Positions 7,060 through 14,028 of a stretch of DNA of 15,899 nucleotides are shown piece by piece. The notes beneath the pieces are model-generated. The model was not told the origin of the DNA, ran no database searches, and saw only the letters and a program-made list of their open reading frames with translations. Source of the stretch: Thermoplasmata archaeon (GTDB lineage Archaea; Thermoplasmatota; Thermoplasmata; Halarchaeoplasmatales; Halarchaeoplasmataceae); the NCBI GenBank assembly GCA_007129655.1, contig SKVC01000034.1:1-15899 (forward strand), read 5' to 3'. The translations under genes and the position numbers were made by a program. Each line of letters begins with the position of its first letter. Positions within the stretch are counted from its first letter, which is position 1.

Positions 7060-7668
7060 ATGGGCGATCCAAAATTCAGCAGAAAAAAATACAAGAATCC
7101 TCCTCATCCGTGGCAATCAGAACGCATACAGATGGAGAATGAATATGTTAGATATTACGGTTTAAAAAATAAGAAGGAGTTCTGGAAATCCCGATCCGTA
7201 CTTAAGAACATCAGGTCCCAGGCGAGAAACCTTCAAGCCCGACTTAGGTATGGAGACAGTCAGGCCAAAAAAGAGGTTGATGAACTTATAGATAAGTTAA
7301 CAAGAAATGGATACCTCGTGGGAGAGGAATTGACATTGAATGATGTTTTGAACATGACAGTTGAAAACGTATTAAACAGACGTCTGCAAACCGTCGTTTA
7401 CCATAAAGGTTTAGCTAATTCTCCTAAACAAGCAAGACAGTTGATCACTCACGGACACGTAAACGTGGCCGGGCGACGTATCACAATCCCAAGTTACATT
7501 CTGGCCAGAGAGGAGGAATCAGAAGTTAATTACGATCCACTTTCTCCATTGAATGACGAACTACATCCTGTAAGACCTCAGGACGATGTTTCACCTACAT
7601 ATATTCCCGAACAGATGAGAAAGGATAAAGAAAAAGAATCATTTAATAGAAGGAGAAGACGGAGGTAA
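7060..7668 (+). CDS. rps4: Ribosomal protein S4
   Basis: A 202-residue archaeal S4 (S9e-type), a primary 16S rRNA-binding protein that nucleates 30S assembly. The N-terminus (KFSRKKYKNPPHPWQSERI) is the archaeal form. The S4 RNA-binding domain covers about residues 106-160, with RRLQTVVYHKGLANSPKQAR and the ITHGHVNVAGRRI core. A charged tail ends in a run of six arginines, making the protein slightly longer than many archaeal S4 proteins. The ATG follows a GTGGT-type ribosome site 5-6 nt upstream. It lies 18 bp after S13 and 5 bp before S11, within one operon. Confidence 0.96.
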   Translation: MGDPKFSRKKYKNPPHPWQSERIQMENEYVRYYGLKNKKEFWKSRSVLKNIRSQARNLQARLRYGDSQAKKEVDELIDKLTRNGYLVGEELTLNDVLNMTVENVLNRRLQTVVYHKGLANSPKQARQLITHGHVNVAGRRITIPSYILAREEESEVNYDPLSPLNDELHPVRPQDDVSPTYIPEQMRKDKEKESFNRRRRRR

Positions 7669-7673
7669 TAAAT

Positions 7674-8057
7674 ATGGTTAAATGGGGAATAGCACACGTT
7701 TATGCATCTTACAACAACGTTTTGATCACAATCACGGATGTCACTGGATCCGAGACGATAGCTAAAGCAACCGGTGGAATGGTGGTACGACAGGACAAAG
7801 ATCAAGCATCACCATATGCGGCCATGGAGGCTGCAAAGAAAGCTATCGACGAGGCCAAGGAGAAGGGAATAACAAACCTTCATGTAAAGGTGAGAGCTCC
7901 CGGAGGTAGCAAATCACATTCTCCAGGTCCCGGTTCCCAAGCGGCTATCAGGGCATTTGCCCGTGCCGGAGTTAGAATCGGTACTATAGAAGATGTGACA
8001 CCGATACCTCATGACACCACCCGCCCGAAGGGCGGTAGACGTGGTAGAAGGGTCTGA
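7674..8057 (+). CDS. rps11: Ribosomal protein S11
   Basis: A 127-residue S11 of the 30S platform, close to the mRNA exit channel and the E-site codon. It carries the family core: WGIAHVYASYNNVLITITD, then a basic segment with VRAPGGSKSHSPGPGSQAA and the C-terminal signature DVTPIPHDTTRPKGGRRGRRV. Length is normal for the family. The start follows a strong GGAGGT (about 7662-7667), embedded in the last codons of S4, so translation of the two is likely coupled. Confidence 0.97.
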   Translation: MVKWGIAHVYASYNNVLITITDVTGSETIAKATGGMVVRQDKDQASPYAAMEAAKKAIDEAKEKGITNLHVKVRAPGGSKSHSPGPGSQAAIRAFARAGVRIGTIEDVTPIPHDTTRPKGGRRGRRV

Positions 8058-8077
8058 ACTACATAACGGTGAATTTA

Positions 8078-8929
8078 ATGAATATTGAGAAACGGGAAAT
8101 GAGCGAGAGGAAAGCGAAGCTGATACTCTCAGATGCCAATCCAACTATTGCCAATGCTCTCAGGAGAGTGCTTATAGCCGACGTTCCGACCATGGCTATT
8201 GAAGATGTAGAATTTCATCTTGGTACCATCGCAGGGCGAGAGGGAGATGAAAATGAGTATGAAAGTACCACACCCTTGTTCGATGAGATCATCGCACACC
8301 GATTAGGTTTAGTACCAGTTCCTACAGATTTAAGCCTGTACAACTTCAAAGATGAATGCGATACTTGTGACGGTGAAGGTTGTACAAACTGTACGGTAAT
8401 CTACAGCCTGAACAAGAAAGGACCATGTACAGTATATTCCGGCGACCTTGTTCCTGTGGGAGACACAAAATCCAGGGTAGCAGATGAACTCATTCCTATA
8501 GTGAAACTAACAAAAGAGCAGGCTTTACTGATATATGCAACTGCCGAACTCGGGACTTCAAAAGACCATGGTAAATGGCAGCCTACAAGTGGAGTTGGAT
8601 ACAAGTACTATCCAGATATAGAAGTGGATAAAAAATGCAATCAATGTGGGGACTGCATCTCTAAATGTCCGGTAAACATATTAGAAGAAAAAGGTAAAAA
8701 GATCGCAGTAACGGATATTGAAAAATGTACGTTGTGTAATGTTTGCGTAAAGGCCTGTCCAAAGGATGCTATTACAGTCAAAGGTCTAGAAGATAAATTT
8801 ATCCTTAGCTACGATACCGATGGTTCCCTTAGTGCGGAAGACGTACTTAAAGAATCTCTAAAGATACTTGTAGAAAAATTCGGGAACGTTGCGGAGCTCG
8901 TAGAAAATTTAGAAGAAGATTCTGAATGA
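8078..8929 (+). CDS. rpoD: RNA polymerase subunit D (Rpo3) with two 4Fe-4S motifs
   Basis: The archaeal RNA polymerase subunit D, homologous to bacterial alpha and eukaryotic Rpb3/AC40. It pairs with subunit L to seed polymerase assembly. I take the ATG at 8078 (283 residues) because GGTGA (8068-8072) is its ribosome site; the upstream GTG at 8069 is part of that site. The N-terminal part has the alpha-like dimerisation core (NPTIANALRRVLIADVPTMA). A zinc-type cluster CDTCDGEGCTNC follows, then an inserted ferredoxin-like domain. Its two complete CX2CX2CX3C sets are Cys187/190/193/197 and Cys217/220/223/227, so two [4Fe-4S] clusters are expected, as in many methanogen D subunits. The alpha-like fold resumes to the C-terminus. 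It is the last gene of the S13 operon here. Confidence 0.95.
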   Translation: MNIEKREMSERKAKLILSDANPTIANALRRVLIADVPTMAIEDVEFHLGTIAGREGDENEYESTTPLFDEIIAHRLGLVPVPTDLSLYNFKDECDTCDGEGCTNCTVIYSLNKKGPCTVYSGDLVPVGDTKSRVADELIPIVKLTKEQALLIYATAELGTSKDHGKWQPTSGVGYKYYPDIEVDKKCNQCGDCISKCPVNILEEKGKKIAVTDIEKCTLCNVCVKACPKDAITVKGLEDKFILSYDTDGSLSAEDVLKESLKILVEKFGNVAELVENLEEDSE

Positions 8930-9041
8930 TGATCGACCTTAGAATAGTAGAGAAAACTTTTAACAGCTAGAAAATATTCTGTACTCACTAAGAGTAGTTA
9001 AAGGAATTGCCCATGATTCCTCCAACACGAATGTTCGAAGC

Positions 9042-9126
9042 GCGAGGGTAGCCAAGCATGGCCAACGGCGCAGCGTTGAGGGCGCTGTCTCATAGGGGTC
9101 CGAGGGTTCAAATCCCTTCCCTCGCA
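9042..9126 (+). tRNA. tRNA-Leu (anticodon GAG)
   Basis: A class II tRNA of 85 nt folds by eye. The acceptor stem is GCGAGGG (9042-9048) with CCCTCGC (9119-9125), and the discriminator is A (9126). The D stem is GCC/GGC. The anticodon stem is CAGCG/CGCTG (9071-9075 and 9083-9087) around loop TTGAGGG, giving anticodon GAG at 9078-9080. A 14-nt variable arm follows, and the T arm is GAGGG-TTCAAAT-CCCTT (9102-9118). The long variable arm, anticodon and A73 all agree with leucine (CUC/CUU codons). CCA is not encoded and there is no intron. It lies 112 bp after rpoD, where other archaea often continue with L18e and L13 genes. Confidence 0.95.
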
Positions 9127-9138
9127 CTTTTTTATTTT
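9127..9138 (+). terminator. T-rich terminator after tRNA-Leu
   Basis: CTTTTTTATTTT follows the tRNA 3' end directly. Short T tracts are the usual archaeal transcription stop signal. Confidence 0.6.
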
Positions 9139-9219
9139 CCGAATGCAATGAGGAAATGAAAAAGTAGGCGGACACTAGCCCTTCATATTGTTTTCCTTCT
9201 ATTGTCCTTCCGAACCCAA

Positions 9220-9230
9220 ATTATATTATT
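9220..9230 (+). promoter_or_regulatory. TATA-like box of the FAH-family gene
   Basis: ATTATATTATT lies about 27 bp before the ATG at 9252. The expected initiation point is within a few bases of the start codon and no good ribosome site is seen, so a leaderless mRNA is likely. Confidence 0.4.
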
Positions 9231-9251
9231 TGATCTGGTTATGGGATCAAC

Positions 9252-9980
9252 ATGTTGTGGATAAGATTCAAGGATCCCGCAGGGTGCGTTCAAATCGGCG
9301 AGATCCGGGCAGGAGATGTATTTTTAGAAGATCACCGATACTCGTTCGAAGAGGTAGAGATATTACCACCGACAAACCCAACAAAAATAGTCTGTGTGGG
9401 TTTGAATTATGCGGACCATGCCGAAGAAACCGGTAGAGAACCACCTTCAAGACCGTCACTGTTCCTCAAACCACCAAACACGGTAGCTGCGTACAATGAA
9501 ACCATCACGTTACTGCCTAATATAGAGCGGATCGATCATGAAGCGGAATTAGGAGTCGTCATCGGGAAACGCTGCAGAAATGTTTTAGAAGAAGACGCCA
9601 TAAGCGTTGTAAAGGGCTATACATGCGTTAACGACCTTTCCAACAGAGATGACCAGAGAAAAGAGCAGAACTGGGTCCGTGGAAAAGCGTTCGATAAATC
9701 TGCTCCCATAGGACCTTTCATTGCTTCTCCCGATACGGTTCCCACCGATGCGAAGATACAGCTCAGAAATAACGGAAAAACTATGCAGAATTCCTCAATA
9801 GATATGATGATTTTCAATATCTCGGAATTGATAGCTGAGATTACGGCCTACATGACCTTGGAGCCTGGCGATATAATTTCAACAGGTACTCCAGCCGGTG
9901 TAGGACCGATCGATCACGGCGATATAGTAGAAATAGAGATCGAAGGTATAGGCATACTAAAAAACAAATATAAAAAATAA
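9252..9980 (+). CDS. Fumarylacetoacetate hydrolase (FAH) family protein
   Basis: A 242-residue member of the FAH superfamily, whose members hydrolyse, decarboxylate or isomerise beta-diketo and 2-keto acids with a bound Mg or Mn. The N-terminal lead-in ends in TKIVCVGLNYADHAEE, the usual FAH-domain opening. Metal ligands are visible as Glu97 and Glu99 in DHEAELGVVIG and Asp128 in VNDLSNRD. RGKAFDKSAPIGP and TGTPAGVG, also typical of the family, follow. The family includes acylpyruvases, 2-hydroxyhepta-2,4-diene-1,7-dioate isomerase-like enzymes and oxaloacetate decarboxylases, and sequence alone does not choose among them. It is a single gene convergent with acetyl-CoA synthetase. No catabolic operon accompanies it, so a housekeeping role on oxaloacetate or acylpyruvates seems more likely than aromatic degradation; that is inference. 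Confidence 0.9.
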   Translation: MLWIRFKDPAGCVQIGEIRAGDVFLEDHRYSFEEVEILPPTNPTKIVCVGLNYADHAEETGREPPSRPSLFLKPPNTVAAYNETITLLPNIERIDHEAELGVVIGKRCRNVLEEDAISVVKGYTCVNDLSNRDDQRKEQNWVRGKAFDKSAPIGPFIASPDTVPTDAKIQLRNNGKTMQNSSIDMMIFNISELIAEITAYMTLEPGDIISTGTPAGVGPIDHGDIVEIEIEGIGILKNKYKK

Positions 9981-9984
9981 AAAA
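9961..9984 (-). terminator. T-rich terminator of acetyl-CoA synthetase
   Basis: Read on the minus strand, the stretch after the acsA stop is CCC followed by T runs (TTTTTTATTTTTTATATTTG), a strong archaeal-type terminator. It overlaps the 3' end of the FAH-family gene on the other strand. Confidence 0.5.
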
Positions 9985-10007
9985 GGGTTTGGTGGAAAAT
10001 AGTCTAT

Positions 10008-11960
10008 CTAGTTACTCACCTGTTTTTTCAACTCTTCCACGATTTCAGGGTTTCTCAATGTTGATGTGTCCCCAGCTTCTTCTCCTGCTTCGAGCTTCTT
10101 GAGAATACGCCGCATGATCTTACCCGACCTGGTTTTCGGTAAATCTCTTGTGAAATTTACTGCTGCAGGTTTACCGATGGGCCCGATTATCTTGCCGACA
10201 TGTGCTCTCAGTTCCTTCTCTAGCTCATCGGAGCCTTCTCTTTCTCCTTCGAGTATGACGTAAGCAACTGGGACGTGTCCCTTTAGATCGTCCGGTTTTC
10301 CTACAACTGCAGCCTCTGCTACCGCAGGATGGTCGACTAAAGCGCTTTCCATCTCCATTGTGCTCAATCGGTGACCGGCAACGTTCAATACGTCGTCTAT
10401 TCTACCGACTACCCAGAAATAACCGTCTTCGTCTTGCCGTGCTCCGTCTCCTGCAAAGTAAATATCCGATCCGTATTCGTTCCAGTATGTTTTCTTGTAT
10501 CTATCTGAGTCATTGTACAGAGTTCTCAACATAGCAGGCCATGGTCTCTTGAGTACTAGATATCCTCCTTGATTCGGAGGCAAGCTGTTACCAGCTGCAT
10601 CGTAAATATCCGCCTGTATACCTGGGAATGGCTTCGTAGCACTACCTGGTTTCAATGATGTGATCCCGGGTAATGGAGTTATAAGTATCATACCCGTTTC
10701 AGTTTGCCACCAGGTATCTACTATCGGACATTTTCCTCCACCGATAACTTCGTGATACCATTCCCACGCCTTTGGATTTATGGGTTCCCCAACGCTTCCG
10801 AGTAATTTGAGCGTTGAAAGATCACAGGTGTCAGGATACTTGCGACCCCACTTCATGAACAATCTTATTGCTGTAGGTGCGGTGTAAAGTTTGGTTACCT
10901 TGTATTTCTCAATTATCTTCCAGAATCTATCCTTCTCCGGATAATCCGGGGATCCTTCATACATGATCGTGGTAGTTGCGTTAGCTAGAGGTCCGTATAC
11001 GATATAGCTGTGACCTGTTATCCAGCCTATATCAGCTGTACACCAGTATATGTCATCCTCTTTTATGTCAAATACCCACTCGTGGGTTAAGGAAGTACCG
11101 GTAAGGTATCCTCCTGTAGTGTGTTGTACACCCTTCGGTTTTCCGGTAGTTCCGCTGGTGTACATGAGGAAAAGCATATCTTCCGCATCCATCTTCTCCG
11201 GTTCACATTCTAAGGATTGATTTTCTACCAAATCGTGATAGTATGTGTCCCTACCCTCGGTTAAAGAGATATCTTCTCTGTTCAACCGATCAATAACGAC
11301 TACTTTTTCAACGGAAGGCGTATTTTCCAAGGTCTCTAGTGCGTTTTCCCACATATTCAATTTTTTACCACGGCGATAGTATCCGTCTGCTGTAACAAGT
11401 ACCTTGGAATCAGAATCTTGAACTCGATCCGCCAATGCCGTCGGAGAAAATCCTCCGAAAACTACACTGTGAGGCGCACCGATACGAGCACATGCAAGTA
11501 AACCGATGGCTAACTCAGGTACCATTGGTAAGTAGAAGGTAACAACATCTCCCTTTTCCACACCAAGTTCCTTTAAACCGTTGGCGAACTTGCATACTTC
11601 GTCCTTGAGTTCCGAGAATGTGTAACTCTTGGATTCATCGATGGGTTCTCCTTCCCAAATCAGAGCTGTTTTGTCCCCTTTACCGTTTTCAACGTGTCTA
11701 TCAATACAGTTATAGGATGCGTTTATCTTTCCGTTAACAAACCACTTGGCGAATGGAGCATCCCATTCCAGAACTTTATCCCATTTCTGGTACCAATCCA
11801 GTCTTTCAGCCTTTTCCGCCCAGAATTCTTCGTAATTTTCTTCTGCGTACTTGTAGATTCCCGGGTCGTTAATGTTTGCGTTCTTCTTGAATTCTTCAGG
11901 AGGATGGTATATCTCGCCTTCCTCCATGGTCGTCTTTATGTGACTTTCTTTCTTTGCCAT
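10008..11960 (-). CDS. acsA: Acetyl-CoA synthetase, AMP-forming
   Basis: A 650-residue AMP-forming acetyl-CoA synthetase that turns acetate, ATP and CoA into acetyl-CoA, AMP and pyrophosphate in the cytoplasm. Length and motifs are canonical: the phosphate-binding loop YTSGTTGKPKG at 267-277, DTWWQTETG with the acetate-pocket tryptophan, the hinge region GRIDDVLNVAGHRLS, and the C-terminal PKTRSGKIMRR with catalytic Lys614. That lysine is the one acetylated to switch Acs off in bacteria. I choose the ATG at 11960 because AGGTG (11971-11967) sits 6 nt ahead; the GTG at 11969 lies within that site. A possible TATA box (TTTTAAAT, 12033-12026) would give a leader of about 44 nt. The likely role is acetate assimilation. 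A propionyl-CoA synthetase role is less likely given the canonical pocket. Confidence 0.95.
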   Translation of the reverse strand: MAKKESHIKTTMEEGEIYHPPEEFKKNANINDPGIYKYAEENYEEFWAEKAERLDWYQKWDKVLEWDAPFAKWFVNGKINASYNCIDRHVENGKGDKTALIWEGEPIDESKSYTFSELKDEVCKFANGLKELGVEKGDVVTFYLPMVPELAIGLLACARIGAPHSVVFGGFSPTALADRVQDSDSKVLVTADGYYRRGKKLNMWENALETLENTPSVEKVVVIDRLNREDISLTEGRDTYYHDLVENQSLECEPEKMDAEDMLFLMYTSGTTGKPKGVQHTTGGYLTGTSLTHEWVFDIKEDDIYWCTADIGWITGHSYIVYGPLANATTTIMYEGSPDYPEKDRFWKIIEKYKVTKLYTAPTAIRLFMKWGRKYPDTCDLSTLKLLGSVGEPINPKAWEWYHEVIGGGKCPIVDTWWQTETGMILITPLPGITSLKPGSATKPFPGIQADIYDAAGNSLPPNQGGYLVLKRPWPAMLRTLYNDSDRYKKTYWNEYGSDIYFAGDGARQDEDGYFWVVGRIDDVLNVAGHRLSTMEMESALVDHPAVAEAAVVGKPDDLKGHVPVAYVILEGEREGSDELEKELRAHVGKIIGPIGKPAAVNFTRDLPKTRSGKIMRRILKKLEAGEEAGDTSTLRNPEIVEELKKQVSN

Positions 11961-12116
11961 TTTTAACACCTATGTATGTAACTTTTGTATCGCATAATGG
12001 AACTACTATTTAGGTATTATTGGTGATTTAAAACACTATTATTAACATATGTATGATAATATGAAATTTCAAAAGTTTTTAATACCACCCTTTACATACA
12101 TTATACAGTGGTTACT

Positions 12117-12365
12117 ATGGGAAATAAATCTAAAACGTCGAAAGTAGGTAAACAACACAAGGAAGCCGCCTCCAGAAAAGCGGATAAGGCAGCACAGTTA
12201 AAGAAACAGGCTAAGTACGAGAAAAAGGCTGCCAAAGAAGAGATAAAGATCGGCAAGTACCAAGACAAGATAAAAAAATACAAGGATAAAATAAAGGATG
12301 CAAAGAAAAGAAGAGCCGATCATCTCAAAAAAGCTAAGAATCTAGGTCCATCAAAAAAAGCCTAG
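12117..12365 (+). CDS. Small lysine/alanine-rich coiled-coil protein, copy A (unrecognised)
   Basis: An 82-residue, strongly basic protein of no family I recognise. About a third of its residues are lysine. There is no cysteine, no signal peptide and no membrane segment. Residues 21-48 are identical to the same residues of copy B. From residue 48 hydrophobics recur at 4-3 spacing (Tyr48, Ile52, Tyr55, Ile59, Ala62), a short coiled-coil pattern. A YxDKIKK heptad is duplicated here (48-54 and 55-61) but single in copy B. The tail is KKRRADHL...NLGP plus lysines. I take the ATG at 12117 with GTGG at 12108-12111 as ribosome site, rather than the GTG itself. TTTTTAATA near 12076-12084 may be its TATA box. 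High charge suggests binding to DNA, RNA or ribosomes, for example as a nucleoid protein; that is inference only. Confidence 0.75.
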   Translation: MGNKSKTSKVGKQHKEAASRKADKAAQLKKQAKYEKKAAKEEIKIGKYQDKIKKYKDKIKDAKKRRADHLKKAKNLGPSKKA

Positions 12366-12438
12366 TCTATCTTAAAGATATAAGCCGTTATTAGAAGAGT
12401 TCATATACTACATATCAGATACTTACTTGTGAATTAAT

Positions 12439-12660
12439 ATGGCAAAGAACAATCCATCTAGAAATGTAGGTAAAAAACATAAGAAAGACGCCTCTAAAAA
12501 AGCAGACAAGGCAGCACAGTTAAAGAAACAAGCGAAGTACGAGAAAAAGGCTGCGAAAGAAGAGATAAAGATCGGCAAATATGAAGATAAGATCAAAGAA
12601 GCAAAGAAAAGAAGAGCCGAATATTTAAAAAAAGCCAGAAATCTAGGTCCTAAAAAATGA
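12439..12660 (+). CDS. Small lysine/alanine-rich coiled-coil protein, copy B (unrecognised)
   Basis: A 73-residue paralogue of copy A with 24 lysines, 4 arginines and 9 acidic residues (net charge about +19). Residues 10-15 and 18-48 match copy A almost entirely, and 21-48 are identical. It has only one YxDKIK heptad, so it is exactly seven residues shorter in the helix; a lysine-rich tail (ARNLGPKK) closes it. The ATG at 12439 has GTGA at 12429-12432 and a TATA-like TCATATACTA at 12401-12410, so it probably has its own promoter rather than relying on read-through from copy A, 73 bp upstream. Long exact nucleotide matches to copy A imply recent duplication, gene conversion or strong constraint. 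It ends in a hairpin shared with HMG-CoA reductase. Function is unknown; nucleic-acid binding is the simplest guess. Confidence 0.75.
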   Translation: MAKNNPSRNVGKKHKKDASKKADKAAQLKKQAKYEKKAAKEEIKIGKYEDKIKEAKKRRAEYLKKARNLGPKK

Positions 12661-12679
12661 TGTAATCAAATACATCATT
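12656..12679. terminator. Bidirectional hairpin terminator between convergent genes
   Basis: AATGATGTA (12656-12664) and TACATCATT (12671-12679) form a perfect 9-bp inverted repeat with a 6-nt loop, spanning the stop of copy B and touching the stop of HMG-CoA reductase. On the minus strand the hairpin runs directly into a T run, giving a terminator-like shape for HMGR. On the plus strand it is followed by CACTTATTCTTTTT. Confidence 0.5.
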
Positions 12680-13938
12680 CACTTATTCTTTTTGATCAAT
12701 TCTTTAGCTCTATCTGCTCTTATCTTCCCTTCCTTTATCATCTCTTCTGCTACCTTATCTACCATTTCCTCCGGTGCACCTGCTGCAATCGCAATATTTT
12801 GTGCATGAAGTTTCATATGTCCTTTTTGTATCCCTTCTGTAGCCAGTGCTCTTAGAGCTGCAAAATTTTGAGCTAATCCAACGCATGCGATCACTTCCTG
12901 AAGCTCTTTTGCGGAGTTTACATCCAGTATCTTCATACATACCTTGCTAACAGGATGTGTAGATGTGACACCACCGATTATACCTACGGCCATGGGGATC
13001 TCAATACTTCCTGCAAGGTCGCCATCGGCTGTTTTCTCCCAGCGTGTTAAAGGTGCATATCCTCCCCCTATGGTTGCAAACGAATGTGCACCGGATTCGA
13101 TAGCTCTAGAATCGTTCCCGGTAGCGTTCACAACGGATATCACCCCGTTCATGATGCCTTTGTTGTGGGTGGCACATCTATATGGATCGACTCTAGCGAA
13201 TTCATAAGCTTGAAGTACACCTTCTATGGTTTCATCGCCCAAGGTATCCCTAGAAAAAACTACTCTAGCCCGGGCTAACCTGTGTTGAGCAAGATTAGAA
13301 AGTATTCTTAGATATACTCTTCCCCCGGTTATACTCTCCAGCTTTGGGGCCAGGGCTTCCGCCATGGTATTGACCGCGTTGGCACCCATGGCGTCTCTGC
13401 AATCCACCAATAAATGGACTATAAGATACGGCCCGTATCGACTCTCCAACACTCTGCATTTCATGTCTATGGCACCGCCTCCGTGTTTTACGAGTATCGG
13501 ATCCTGTTCGTTAGCAAGATTCAAAAGTTCATCCCGTTTTTCAATGATCTTTACTGAGGCGTTATATGGATCTGAAAGCCCAGTTATCTGTATCTGGCTT
13601 ATCATGATCGGTTCCGTGCTATTGGCATAAAAACCTCCCATCGGGCGGGATAACTTAGCTGCGTATGAAGCTGCAGCCACGACGGACGACTCTTCGATCA
13701 CCATCGGTACGATGTAATCCTTTTCATTTATACGAAAGTTCATAGCTATACCAACGGGTAGCTCATAGGTTCCGATGACATTTTCTATCATCCTATCAGC
13801 CATTTTGTTTGATAGACCTCTTTCCGATAGTACCGCTTTATCATCTTCACTCAAATTGCATAATGTGCTGACCTTCTCCAATCTATCTTCGAAGCTCATC
13901 TTGTGAAATCCTGAAAGTTTTGAATCTTCTACGGGCAT
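12679..13938 (-). CDS. hmgA: Hydroxymethylglutaryl-CoA reductase, class II
   Basis: A 419-residue HMG-CoA reductase, the committed step to mevalonate and hence to archaeal isoprenoid lipids. It is soluble, with no membrane part, and of the class II (bacterial, Pseudomonas mevalonii-like) type: ENVIGTYELPVGIAMNF (52-68) is nearly the P. mevalonii sequence as I recall it. Catalytic residues are present: Glu83 in IEESSVVAAASY, Lys260 in THNKGIMNG, Asp276 in NATGNDSRAIE and His374 in KGHMKLHAQN. The RDAMGANAVNT segment (181-191) is the HMG-CoA/cofactor signature. Class II enzymes vary in NADH or NADPH use, which I cannot decide. The start ATG has no ribosome site, but a TATA box lies about 32 bp upstream (13966-13974), implying a near-leaderless mRNA. 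The gene is divergent from kptA. Most archaea use class I; class II is thought to have reached some euryarchaea by transfer. Confidence 0.95.
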   Translation of the reverse strand: MPVEDSKLSGFHKMSFEDRLEKVSTLCNLSEDDKAVLSERGLSNKMADRMIENVIGTYELPVGIAMNFRINEKDYIVPMVIEESSVVAAASYAAKLSRPMGGFYANSTEPIMISQIQITGLSDPYNASVKIIEKRDELLNLANEQDPILVKHGGGAIDMKCRVLESRYGPYLIVHLLVDCRDAMGANAVNTMAEALAPKLESITGGRVYLRILSNLAQHRLARARVVFSRDTLGDETIEGVLQAYEFARVDPYRCATHNKGIMNGVISVVNATGNDSRAIESGAHSFATIGGGYAPLTRWEKTADGDLAGSIEIPMAVGIIGGVTSTHPVSKVCMKILDVNSAKELQEVIACVGLAQNFAALRALATEGIQKGHMKLHAQNIAIAAGAPEEMVDKVAEEMIKEGKIRADRAKELIKKNK

Positions 13939-13963
13939 GTTATCAACATAGTAATCTCAATGT

Positions 13964-13974
13964 GGTATATATAT
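13964..13974 (-). promoter_or_regulatory. TATA box of HMG-CoA reductase
   Basis: The minus strand reads ATATATATACC. Initiation about 25 bp downstream would fall some 7 nt before the ATG at 13938, and no Shine-Dalgarno is visible. Confidence 0.5.
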
Positions 13975-14018
13975 GTTATATTACCCAATTGTAGAAATAA
14001 GACAGTTTGGAGGGATAA

Positions 14019-14028
14019 ATTATATATG
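14019..14028 (+). promoter_or_regulatory. TATA box of kptA
   Basis: ATTATATATG, preceded by a purine-rich GGGATAA (possible BRE), is centred about 25 bp before the ATG at 14049. That predicts a leaderless transcript starting at this ATG and favours it over the in-frame ATG at 14058. Confidence 0.55.

Noticed and set aside
8069..8077. GTG at 8069 as the rpoD start
   Set aside because: This GTG lies inside GGTGA, the likely ribosome site for the ATG at 8078; the same reasoning removes the GTG starts of L10 (5741), acsA (11969) and copy A (12108).
8926..8932. ATGATGA just after rpoD resembling a C box of a C/D guide RNA
   Set aside because: No matching D box (CUGA) or C'/D' pair lies at suitable distance before the tRNA; the match arises from the rpoD stop region.
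9042..9126. tRNA-Leu as an attachment site of an integrated element
   Set aside because: No integrase, no direct repeat of the tRNA 3' end and no foreign gene content were seen in the window.
9188..9436. 82-codon + strand frame overlapping the start of the FAH-family gene
   Set aside because: It overlaps the well-supported FAH frame and has no ribosome site, motif or plausible composition.
12046..12053. ACATATGT palindrome between acsA and copy A as an operator
   Set aside because: Short A+T-rich palindromes are expected by chance in this composition, and no second copy or regulator gene supports it.
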